A stretch of 64,000 nt of DNA from Cellulomonas terrae (GTDB taxonomy: Bacteria; Actinomycetota; Actinomycetes; Actinomycetales; Cellulomonadaceae). A program made the translations under genes and the position numbers. Below the pieces are notes generated by a model that searched no databases, had not been told where the DNA came from, and saw only the letters and a program-made list of their open reading frames with translations. Below, in pieces: positions 57,577 to 64,000 of the stretch. The DNA lies in contig NZ_BJWH01000007.1 in assembly GCF_007990265.1 (NCBI RefSeq), forward strand, positions 99,015-163,014. The letters run 5' to 3'. Each line of letters opens with the position of its first letter. The first letter of the stretch is position 1.

Positions 57577-58761
57577 CTACTCCGGCAGCGTCGGGAAGGA
57601 CCGCCGGGCCACGACGACGACCACGAGGCTCGCCACGAGCAGCCCGGCGCCGACGTACGGCAGGGCGCCGAGCCCGGGGCCGACCAGGACGAGCGCGCCG
57701 AGGGCTGCGCCGCCGCCGATCCCGATGTTCGCGGTGGAGTTGACCAGCGCACCGATGACGTCGGGGGACGCGCCGCGCGTGCGGATGGCGGCGGTCTGGA
57801 ACACGGACGCCATCGCGCCGAACGCGCCGGACCACACGGCGGCCGCGACGAGGACGCCGGCGCGCGACGGGAAGGCGAGGCCGAGCGCGAGCAGGCCGAG
57901 GGCCATGACGGCGTGCACGACGAGGGTGCCGCGGCGGGGGAACCGGTCGAGCGACACGGCGGCGTAGGCGGTGCCGACGAGGCCGACGGCGCCGAGGCCG
58001 AGGAGCACCGGGCCGACGGCGGTCTCGGTGAGCCCGGTCGCGAGCAGGATGACCGACACGTACGTGTAGACGGTGTACTGGGCCAGGTAGGTCAGCGTGT
58101 TGGTGGTCGACACGATGCCGAGCCGTCGGCGTCGGTCGGTGCGGGTGTGGTCGGCGTGGGGCGAGTCGTCGCCGGAGACGGCGGGGAGCAGGGTGGCGAC
58201 GAGGACCGTGGCCAGCGCGCACCCGGCGGCGAGGACCAGGAACCCGTTGCGCCACCCGATCGCGGTGCCCAGCGCGGTGGACAGCGGCACGCCGAGCACG
58301 AGACCGGCGGACGCCCCGGCGGTGACCAGGGCGAGCGCGCGGCCGGTGACCTGCGGGAGCACCAGCCGGGACGCGTACCCGATGCTCAGCGAGAAGAAGA
58401 GCGCGTGCGCGACGCCACCGACCGCGCGTCCGGCGGCGACGAGGCCGAACGACGGCGCGATCCCGACGAGCACGTTGCTCGCGGTGTAGGCGACCAGGGT
58501 CACCAGGAGCAGACCCTTGCGGGGGAGCCGGCGGGTGCCCAGGGTCAGGGGGATCGCGAGCGCCGCGACCATGAACGCGTACACGGTGACGAGCAGCCCC
58601 GCGACGGACTCCGTGACCTCCAGGTCGGTGCTGATCTGCGGCAGCAGGCCGACGGGGACCAGCTCGGTGGTGATCGCGACGAACGTGGCCAGCGTGAGCG
58701 CGACCAGGCCACCGGCGGCGTCACGCACGGAACCCGGTCGGAACGAGACGGCAGCGGTCAC
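57577..58761 (-). CDS. MFS efflux transporter (DHA1-type)
   Basis: A 394-residue transporter with twelve predicted helices. TTELVPVGLLPQISTDLEVTESVAGLLVTVYA (near residues 30-60; the family's TEFxxxGLLPxIA pattern) and the loop GTRRLPRKGLLL identify the DHA1/AraJ-like drug and sugar exporters. Substrate unknown. The GTG at 58761 overlaps the stop of the upstream GNAT gene (GTGA), so acetyltransferase and exporter are co-translated, a combination often linked to modifying and exporting a small molecule. Confidence 0.88.
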   Translation of the reverse strand: MTAAVSFRPGSVRDAAGGLVALTLATFVAITTELVPVGLLPQISTDLEVTESVAGLLVTVYAFMVAALAIPLTLGTRRLPRKGLLLVTLVAYTASNVLVGIAPSFGLVAAGRAVGGVAHALFFSLSIGYASRLVLPQVTGRALALVTAGASAGLVLGVPLSTALGTAIGWRNGFLVLAAGCALATVLVATLLPAVSGDDSPHADHTRTDRRRRLGIVSTTNTLTYLAQYTVYTYVSVILLATGLTETAVGPVLLGLGAVGLVGTAYAAVSLDRFPRRGTLVVHAVMALGLLALGLAFPSRAGVLVAAAVWSGAFGAMASVFQTAAIRTRGASPDVIGALVNSTANIGIGGGAALGALVLVGPGLGALPYVGAGLLVASLVVVVVARRSFPTLPE

Positions 58762-59822
58762 AGGGGCCGCTGCCACTCCGCGTCCACGCTGGCCTGCCGG
58801 AAGCCGAGCGCCACGTTGATGGCGAGCATGTGCGCGTTCTCCTGCGCGTTCCAGGTGTGGATGCGCTCGGCGTCCGGGCGGGCCTCGGCGAGGGCGTCGA
58901 GGACGGCGATCTTGGCGAGCATCCCGAGGCCGTGGCCGCGGTGCTCGCGCAGGACCAGCGTGTCGCCCTGGTGCACGACGGCCGGCTTGTCCAGGGGGTA
59001 GCGGACCTCCGAGAAGCCGGCGAGCACCCCGGTGGGCACGTGCTCGACGGCGGCCACCAGGAAGCCCTGCCCGCGGCGGCGGATGTCGGCGCCGTCGGCG
59101 AGGACGCGCTCGGTGTCCCACGGGTCCTCGGTGAGCTCGAGGCCGGCGGAGGGGGCGTCGGTGCTCATCCGCGTCCGCAGGACGGCCAGGCCGTCGAGCC
59201 ACTGCGCGGGGAACTCGTCCTGCATCAGGTGGACGCGGTAGTCGCTGCCCGGATCTGCTCGCAGGTGGTCCACCGAGGCCGGCAGGTCCAGCACCGAGTG
59301 CCGGACCACCTGCTCGAGCGTGAACCCGCGGGCCAGCGCGAAGCGGGTGGCGTCGTCGTCGACGGGGATGCGGCCGCTGCCGGTGGGGGACTCGAGGGCG
59401 TCCGGTCCGGGCGGTGGCTCGGTCCGGTAGGAGGAGTCGGAGACGACGACGCGGCGCCCGGCAGCCCGGGCGATCTCGAGGCCGGCGTCCCAGAGCGCCG
59501 CCCCGATGCCGCGTCGTCGCCAGTCGGGGTGCACACCGACGTAGACGACGGCCAGGTGCGCGTTCCCGACGAGCGGGAGGCCGACCATGGCCCGGCCGAC
59601 GACGGACGCGGGTGTCCGCGGCGCACCGTCGGGGAGGGCGACGAGCCGGTGCACCTCGCGGTGGGGCTCGGTCAAGGTCGCGCGCGTCGTCGGGACGTCG
59701 AGCGCGAAGTCGGTCGAGCCGTGGAGGGCGAGGTCGACGGCGTCGCCGACCTGGACCGTCCCCTCCACCGTCCAGGCGTCGGGGTGGTCCGGGTCCGCGG
59801 GGACGTGCACGAGGTCGACCAT
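58758..59822 (-). CDS. Tandem GNAT N-acetyltransferase
   Basis: A 354-residue protein with two GNAT domains. The first has VVYVGVHPDWRRRGIGAALWDAGLEIARAAG (acetyl-CoA loop R-R-G-I-G, near residues 92-112), and the second has LVLREHRGHGLGMLAKIAVLDAL (R-G-H-G-L-G, near 300). This matches the Eis/mycothiol-synthase-like double-GNAT architecture. Target amine unknown. It is translated with the downstream MFS exporter. ATG at 59822. Confidence 0.85.
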   Translation of the reverse strand: MVDLVHVPADPDHPDAWTVEGTVQVGDAVDLALHGSTDFALDVPTTRATLTEPHREVHRLVALPDGAPRTPASVVGRAMVGLPLVGNAHLAVVYVGVHPDWRRRGIGAALWDAGLEIARAAGRRVVVSDSSYRTEPPPGPDALESPTGSGRIPVDDDATRFALARGFTLEQVVRHSVLDLPASVDHLRADPGSDYRVHLMQDEFPAQWLDGLAVLRTRMSTDAPSAGLELTEDPWDTERVLADGADIRRRGQGFLVAAVEHVPTGVLAGFSEVRYPLDKPAVVHQGDTLVLREHRGHGLGMLAKIAVLDALAEARPDAERIHTWNAQENAHMLAINVALGFRQASVDAEWQRPL

Positions 59823-59860
59823 CGGGTCAGCCTCGCGCGCCGTCCCCGCGGCGGGCAACG

Positions 59861-60277
59861 TCAATGCCGCAGCGCCCGGAGTGCCAGGACCGAGATCGGG
59901 ACGAGGGCCAGGTGGCAGCACGCGAGCGTGACGGTGCTCGCGGTGTCGAGGTCCGCCGGGACGGTCATGAGGAAGATCGTCGCGACGGCGAGCGCCGGGG
60001 CGATGACCAGCGCCGCGGGGACCACCCAGGTCCACCGCCGACCGAGCAGCGCGGCGAGCGTCAGCCCGACCAGCAGCGGCACCGCGGTGAACCCGGCGAC
60101 GGTCGCTGGGTCGACGTTCGCGGGGCCGGTGGTGGAGCTGAAGTCGAACGTCGCTCCTGCCGCCCGACCGATCCCGTAGACCACCAGGTTGACCGCCACG
60201 GCGACCACGACGGCTCCGCCCACGGTCACCCACGCCGGCCGGGTGCGGACGGCAGGCGTGGGGGTCGTGGTCGTCAC
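59861..60277 (-). CDS. DUF6069 family membrane protein
   Basis: A 138-residue four-helix membrane protein: WVTVGGAVVVAVAVNLVVYGIG, FTAVPLLVGLTLAALLG, WVVPAALVIAPALAVATIFL and VTLACCHLALVPISVLAL. This arrangement, with GATFDFSS after the first helix, fits the DUF6069 family as I remember it. The GTG at 60277 overlaps the SRPBCC stop (GTGA at 60274), making it the third gene of the ArsR operon. Function unknown; ArsR-linked SRPBCC and DUF6069 may act together at the membrane. Confidence 0.75.
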   Translation of the reverse strand: MTTTTPTPAVRTRPAWVTVGGAVVVAVAVNLVVYGIGRAAGATFDFSSTTGPANVDPATVAGFTAVPLLVGLTLAALLGRRWTWVVPAALVIAPALAVATIFLMTVPADLDTASTVTLACCHLALVPISVLALRALRH

Positions 60278-60729
60278 GCCTGCGACAGGTACGCGGCGAT
60301 GCGGTCGAACGCGCCGACCCACGCGTGCTCGGCGAAGAAGTCCCGCATCTCGACCGACGGGAACCCGGTCTGCACGACGGACATGAGCGTGCCGTCGCCG
60401 TGCGCCTCGAACGTGACCTCGACCTGGGTGGTCATGGTCATGCCGTCGGGGCTGCTGCCTGACGACTCGGTGACGAGGCGGTGCGGACGGTCGATGACGA
60501 GGAACGTCTGCGTCTCCCGGAAGAGGGTGTCGCGGTCTGGCCCCCACACGGCGGTCTGCTGGCCGCCGACGCGCAGGTCGACCTCGATCTCCACGACGCC
60601 GGGCTCCTCGTCGAGGATGGAGAACCAGATCTTCTGCTTCTCGGCGTCGGTGTAGGCGTCGAACACCTGCTCCGGGGTGGCGGGCAGGACGCGCGTGGCG
60701 CGCAGCTCGAGGGTGGTGTCGGTGGTCAT
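60274..60729 (-). CDS. SRPBCC (AHSA1-like) domain protein
   Basis: A 151-residue START-fold protein: LRATRVLPATPEQVFDAYTD, KQKIWFSILDEEPG, TFLVIDRPHRLV and MSVVQTGFPSVEMRDFFAEH with GAFDRIAAYL at the end. It belongs to the same ArsR-linked group as the genes at 6262, 34945 and 35415. Its start overlaps the arsR stop (ATGA at 60726-60729) and its stop overlaps the DUF6069 start. Confidence 0.85.
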   Translation of the reverse strand: MTTDTTLELRATRVLPATPEQVFDAYTDAEKQKIWFSILDEEPGVVEIEVDLRVGGQQTAVWGPDRDTLFRETQTFLVIDRPHRLVTESSGSSPDGMTMTTQVEVTFEAHGDGTLMSVVQTGFPSVEMRDFFAEHAWVGAFDRIAAYLSQA

Positions 60730-61061
60730 TCTTCCGTTCCTCTCTGCAGGGTGAAGAAGGCTTCGAGACCGTCGAGCCGACGCTCCCAGAGCCGCTGGTA
60801 GAAGGAGATCCAGGCCATGGCGTCGTCCAGCCGTTCTTCGCCGAGGCGGCACTGCCGGGACCGGCCGACCTTCTCGGTGCGGACCAGCCCGGCGTCCTCG
60901 AGGACCCGGACGTGCTTGGTCATGCCGGTGAGGGTCATGCCGTGCGGCTCGGCGAGCTCCCCGATGCTGGCGGGGCCCTCCCCGAGCCGGGTGAGGATGT
61001 CGCGCCGGGTCGAGTCGGCCAGGGCCGAGTAGATCCGGTCGAGGGTGTCATGCTGAACCAT
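60726..61061 (-). CDS. ArsR family transcriptional regulator
   Basis: A 111-residue winged-helix regulator: LDRIYSALADSTRRDILTRL, recognition helix MTLTGMTKHVRVLEDAGLV, wing VGRSRQCRLG and terminal helix FYQRLWERRLDGLEAFF. No metal site. The start may be ATG 61061 or ATG 61073 (MVNHMVQHD); a perfect palindrome overlaps both, so repression could act directly at translation start. No ribosome site is evident, so a leaderless transcript is possible. First gene of ArsR-SRPBCC-DUF6069. Confidence 0.86.
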   Translation of the reverse strand: MVQHDTLDRIYSALADSTRRDILTRLGEGPASIGELAEPHGMTLTGMTKHVRVLEDAGLVRTEKVGRSRQCRLGEERLDDAMAWISFYQRLWERRLDGLEAFFTLQRGTEE

Positions 61062-61096
61062 GTGGTTCACCATACGACACTGAACCGATTGGTGCA
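61054..61096. promoter_or_regulatory. Paired ArsR operators
   Basis: TGAACCA-TG-TGGTTCA (61054-61069) is perfect and overlaps the arsR start. TGAACC-GATT-GGTGCA (61081-61096) has one mismatch. The AACC/GGTT core is shared with the operators at 6182-6246 and 34582-34610. Confidence 0.6.
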
Positions 61097-61119
61097 ATGA
61101 CGAGACGTAGGATCGGGGG

Positions 61120-61479
61120 GTGCGAGCGATCAGAGGGAAAGTCGGCGTCGTCGCGGCCCTGGTGCTCGCGGTGGCGCTGGCGCTGTCGGCACTGGCCGGG
61201 CTCGGCGCCCGGCCGACCAGGTTCCCCGCCGAGGGACCGTGGGCGATCGCGCTGTCCTTCCCCGAGGGCGACTGGAGCGTCTGCCTGGACGACCCGGCGA
61301 TGGCGGACGGCCTGATGTCGTCGGACGAGCCGGTGTCACGCGTCGTCGTCCCCTCGGCGCCCGGCGCGACGGAGGCGGACGTCCGCCGCGTCATCGACTG
61401 CCTGTCGGCCGCCATGACCGGCGGGACCATCGAGGTGGGCCGGACCGGCGGCGCCGAGGACGGCCCGATCAGCGGCTAG
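61120..61479 (+). CDS. Uncharacterised exported or membrane-anchored protein (119 aa)
   Basis: I do not recognise this protein. It has a basic start (VRAIRGKVG), one hydrophobic helix (VVAALVLAVALALSALAGLGA) and an extracellular part of about 85 residues with two cysteines (WSVCLDD, RVIDCLSA) that could pair, then a Gly-rich end. The helix may be an uncleaved anchor or a signal peptide. GTG at 61120 follows GGATCGGGG. It is divergent from the fourth ArsR operon and overlaps the convergent GNAT gene by 11 bases. Confidence 0.6.
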   Translation: MRAIRGKVGVVAALVLAVALALSALAGLGARPTRFPAEGPWAIALSFPEGDWSVCLDDPAMADGLMSSDEPVSRVVVPSAPGATEADVRRVIDCLSAAMTGGTIEVGRTGGAEDGPISG

Positions 61480-61969
61480 CAGCCAGCCAGACGATCTCGC
61501 CCGCGTCGTCGACGGTCACGTGGTCGCGCCGGAACCCGAGCTTGTCCAGCACCCGCAACGAGGGCGCGTTCCACGGCCGCACGGTCGACCAGATGCGTGT
61601 CCGACCGGTGGCGAAGGCGGCGTCCAGCACCGCCCGGGCCGCCTCGGTTGCGTACCCGTGACCGTGCGCGGACGGCAGCAGCTCGTAGGCGATCTCGGGC
61701 TCGTCGAGCGTCCCGCGGCCGACGATGATCGCGCAGTACCCGAGAGCCTGGTCGTCTTCCCGACGCCGGAGCACCCGGGCGCCGATGCCGGTCGTCTCGA
61801 CGACGACCGCCATCGCCGCGATCCGTTCGCGCGCGTCGTCGACCGTGAACGTGCCGGTCCCTCGCGCGGTCAGCAGCTCCGCGAACCACGGCGCGTCGGA
61901 CTCGACCTCCGGCGTGAGGACCAGCCGCTCGGTCTCCAGACGGAGCGGCAGCGGCGCGAAGCCGGTCAC
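61469..61969 (-). CDS. GNAT N-acetyltransferase (RimJ/RimL-like)
   Basis: A 166-residue acetyltransferase: LETERLVLTPEVESDAPWFAEL at the start, EIAYELLPSAHGHGYATEAARAVLDAAF containing the acetyl-CoA loop (H-G-H-G-Y-A), and WNAPSLRVLDKLGFRRDHVT (N-x-x-S-x-x-V-x-x-K-x-GF). This is the RimJ/L-type pattern that acetylates protein N-termini or small amines. The GTG at 61969 overlaps the Nudix stop (GTGA), so the two are co-translated. Confidence 0.9.
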   Translation of the reverse strand: MTGFAPLPLRLETERLVLTPEVESDAPWFAELLTARGTGTFTVDDARERIAAMAVVVETTGIGARVLRRREDDQALGYCAIIVGRGTLDEPEIAYELLPSAHGHGYATEAARAVLDAAFATGRTRIWSTVRPWNAPSLRVLDKLGFRRDHVTVDDAGEIVWLAASR

Positions 61970-62538
61970 CGGGCCCGTACCTCGTCGAGCACGGTGCGCA
62001 GCCGCACGGGGAAGTCGTCGGGCGTGCCCGCGGGCAGGTCGTCGACGTCGAACCAGGCCACGTGCTCGCTCTCGTCGCTGACCACAGGCACCGCGTCGGG
62101 GGATGCGTACGCGACGAACCCGACGTCCCAGTGCGTCCGGCAGTGCCCGAAGGCCGCCGACAGCTCGTGCCGGTGGACGTCGACCGGAAGCCGTCCCGCG
62201 ACGAGGCCCGCGATCCCGCCCTCCTCGCGGCCCTCGCGGGACGCGGCCCCGGCCAGCGACGCGTCGCCGGGCTCCAGGTGCCCGCCCAGCTGCACCCAGA
62301 ACTGGCCCTTGCGATGGAAGCACAGGAGCACGCGCGACAGGTCGGGCGTGAGGACGAAGCAGGTGGCCGTCAGGTGCGCGGGGGCCAGCGACCGGTCGAC
62401 CGCGGCCGCTCCCGACGCCGCGACGAACGCCCGGTACTCCGCCAGCAGGGTCACCTGGGCAGGGTCCTGCGGGGTCCACTCGTCGAGCGCGTCCGTGATC
62501 ACCGCGGCAGCGTACGGCCGCCGGGCGGCGAGCGTCAC
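61966..62538 (-). CDS. Nudix hydrolase
   Basis: A 190-residue enzyme. The Nudix box is complete: GGHLEPGDASLAGAASREGR continuing EEGGI (residues about 84-108), giving the metal-binding REx2EE. It should hydrolyse a nucleoside diphosphate linked to another group; the substrate is unknown. A helical N-terminal region of about 50 residues precedes the fold. It is divergent from the diacylglycerol kinase gene. Confidence 0.9.
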   Translation of the reverse strand: MTLAARRPYAAAVITDALDEWTPQDPAQVTLLAEYRAFVAASGAAAVDRSLAPAHLTATCFVLTPDLSRVLLCFHRKGQFWVQLGGHLEPGDASLAGAASREGREEGGIAGLVAGRLPVDVHRHELSAAFGHCRTHWDVGFVAYASPDAVPVVSDESEHVAWFDVDDLPAGTPDDFPVRLRTVLDEVRAR

Positions 62539-62585
62539 ACGTGCCTGAGTGGCCGGTCGTAGAGGCTCGGGACATACTCGCCACC

Positions 62586-63572
62586 GTGACGACCCCCCAG
62601 GACGCGACCACCCAGCCCGCCGCCGAGCAGCGCGACGGCGGCGGTCCCCTGCGCACCGCGGTCATCGTCAACCCGAACCGCGTCGAGGGCCTCGACGAGC
62701 TCCGCGCCGGCATCGTCGAGCAGCTGGCCGAGGCCGGCTGGCCCGAGCCGATGTGGCTGGAGACGACGGCCGAGGACCCCGGCACCGGGCAGGCGAAGCA
62801 GGCGGTCGAGGACGGTGCCGCGGTCGTGTTCGTGGCCGGTGGCGACGGCACGGTCCGCGCGTGCATCGACGGGCTCGCGGGCTCGGAGACGGCGCTCGCG
62901 ATCCTGCCGGGCGGGACCGGCAACCTGCTGGCGACCAACCTCGGCGTCCCCACGGACACGATCGAGGGCGTGCGGCTGGCGCTGGACCGCGGTCGACGCG
63001 TGGTCGACCTGGGCGAGGTCGACGGGCAGCGGTTCGCCGTGATGGCGGGCATGGGCCTGGACGCGGCGATGGTCGACGACGCCCCCACCAAGCTCAAGGC
63101 GGTGCTCGGCCCGGTCGCGTACGTCTTCTCGGCGCTCAAGCACCTCAACGACGCCGAGATGAAGGTCGAGGTGCAGGTCGACGACTACCCGGTGCTGCGC
63201 CGGCGCGCCCGCACGGTGATCGTCGGCAACGTCGGACGGCTCCAGGGCGGGGTCAACCTGCTGCCCGACGCCGAGCCCGACAACGGTCAGATGGACGTGG
63301 CGGTGCTGGCGCCGCGCAACCTCGGCCACTGGATCCAGACGGCCTTCGCGGTGCTCCGCCCCGGCCGTCACCGGGTCCCCAACATGGAGGTCCTGCGCGG
63401 GTCGCGGATCCGGATCACCAGCGACCGCTCGCAGCCGCGGCAGCTCGACGGCGACGTCATCGACCCGGCGGACACCATGGAGGTCACGGTCCACTCGGAC
63501 GACCTGTGGGTGTGCGTCTACCAGCCGGACGAGTCCGAGGACCTGGCCGAGGGCTCCACCGAGCAGGACTAG
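62586..63572 (+). CDS. Diacylglycerol/lipid kinase family protein
   Basis: A 328-residue DAGK-catalytic-domain enzyme: TAVIVNPNRVEGLDELRAGI, the nucleotide motif VVFVAGGDGTVRACIDGLAG (GGDGT, near residue 87) and LPGGTGNLLATNLGVP. The C-terminal lobe has MAGMGLDAAMVDDAP and VIVGNVGRLQGGVNLLPDAEPDNGQMDV. This is the DgkB/YegS-type family that phosphorylates diacylglycerol or related lipids with ATP. The GTG at 62586 aligns with the family start. It shares the stop palindrome CTAG with the convergent acetyltransferase. Confidence 0.9.
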   Translation: MTTPQDATTQPAAEQRDGGGPLRTAVIVNPNRVEGLDELRAGIVEQLAEAGWPEPMWLETTAEDPGTGQAKQAVEDGAAVVFVAGGDGTVRACIDGLAGSETALAILPGGTGNLLATNLGVPTDTIEGVRLALDRGRRVVDLGEVDGQRFAVMAGMGLDAAMVDDAPTKLKAVLGPVAYVFSALKHLNDAEMKVEVQVDDYPVLRRRARTVIVGNVGRLQGGVNLLPDAEPDNGQMDVAVLAPRNLGHWIQTAFAVLRPGRHRVPNMEVLRGSRIRITSDRSQPRQLDGDVIDPADTMEVTVHSDDLWVCVYQPDESEDLAEGSTEQD

Positions 63573-64000
63573 CGGCCGCCGAGCGCCGTGAGCTGGTCGG
63601 CGGTCAGGGACAGACCCAGGTCACGGAGCACGCCGCCCAGCTCGTCGTCGCCGACCGTGCGCTCCTCCACCTGACCGGCGGGCGTCTCGACGGTGAACCG
63701 ACGCCCGATCAGGGCCCGGAGACGCTCCTCGTCCTTGCGCATCACGACGACCTGGAGCACGAACCGGGACGTCGGGCGGTGGGACGTCGCGAAGTTGGCG
63801 ACCTCGACGTCGGCCGGGTACGTGGTCTCGGACGGGATCGTGTAGTGGGTCTGCCAGGCCCCGGCGCGCTGCTCGTGGAGCTGCCAGGAGCCGTCGTCGA
63901 GCTGGACGGTGCGGAACGTCCAGGCGCCCTGGCGGGAGACGAGCCCGTCGACGAGCGCGACCGGCTCGAGCAGCCCCGAGCCGAAGCCGGTGTCGGCGAG
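63569..64000 (-). CDS. Arylamine N-acetyltransferase, C-terminal part (cut by window end)
   Basis: The last 143 codons of a gene that continues beyond the window. The visible part begins LADTGFGSGLLEPVALVDG, which contains the catalytic-aspartate motif (D-x-GFG-x-x-x-x-x-P) of arylamine N-acetyltransferases. It continues with HYTIPSETTYPADVEVANFA, then TSHRPTSRF (the N-x-x-x-S-x-x-P-x-S-x-F block) and a C-terminal domain with RRFTVETPAGQ. The catalytic Cys and His would be in the missing N-terminal part. NAT transfers acetyl from acetyl-CoA to arylamines. Confidence 0.82.
   Translation of the reverse strand, partial: LADTGFGSGLLEPVALVDGLVSRQGAWTFRTVQLDDGSWQLHEQRAGAWQTHYTIPSETTYPADVEVANFATSHRPTSRFVLQVVVMRKDEERLRALIGRRFTVETPAGQVEERTVGDDELGGVLRDLGLSLTADQLTALGGR

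Overview
The window is very GC-rich, densely coding DNA with frequent GTG starts and ATGA/GTGA gene overlaps. Its families are typical of actinobacteria: a DUF222-HNH endonuclease, SigG/ECF41-like sigma factor, FBP-domain protein, FCD-type GntR regulator, LAxTG surface protein and many ArsR-SRPBCC pairs. A CBM2-bearing AA10 lytic polysaccharide monooxygenase, a GH3 beta-glucosidase and a multidomain GH87-type alpha-1,3-glucanase point to a polysaccharide-degrading soil actinomycete, most likely Cellulomonas or a close relative. That assignment is inferred from gene content. I see no rRNA, tRNA, transposase, phage or CRISPR array. No stretch longer than about 260 bases lacks a gene.

Layout. 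0-1 kb: a DUF5317 membrane protein translationally linked to two tandem 34-residue membrane micropeptides, closed by a strong terminator. 1-6 kb: FBP zinc-finger protein, TetR with divergent ABC exporter, aminoglycoside-phosphotransferase-like kinase, TspO-like protein. 6-9.5 kb: two ArsR/SRPBCC modules, a DUF1905 protein and a methyltransferase. 9.5-18 kb: epoxide hydrolase, LacI regulator, M3 peptidase, serine hydrolase, zinc-ribbon protein, DUF2306 membrane protein and secreted S33 peptidase. 18-25 kb: an M48-like metalloprotease coupled through a 16-codon reading frame to a 1653-residue DUF4011-type SF1 helicase with a degenerate nuclease-like C-terminus. 25-32 kb: metallophosphoesterase, DUF222-HNH endonuclease behind an SOS-like box, acetyltransferase, GH3 glucosidase, methyltransferase, aldo/keto reductase and VOC protein. 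32-36 kb: a three-gene operon of a 22-residue-repeat peptide, a JmjC oxygenase and a thioredoxin-like ferredoxin, divergent from another ArsR-SRPBCC-SRPBCC operon. 36-49 kb: sortase-anchored MucBP adhesin, double-length GntR regulator, GH87 glucanase, ECF sigma factor and LPMO. 49-64 kb: MarR/monooxygenase, AraC/hydrolase, transporters (AI-2E, LysE, MFS), GNATs, a fourth ArsR-SRPBCC module, Nudix, diacylglycerol kinase and a truncated arylamine N-acetyltransferase.

Two loci look most worth following. The first is the repeat-peptide/JmjC/ferredoxin operon (32132-34490), which has the form of an unrecognised peptide-modification system. The second is the DUF5317 operon with two conserved micropeptides (174-1023). 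Regulation is unusually legible here: divergent promoters for TetR, MarR, AraC and three of the four ArsR regulators each carry clear inverted repeats, and several convergent gene pairs share stop codons or strong bidirectional hairpins.
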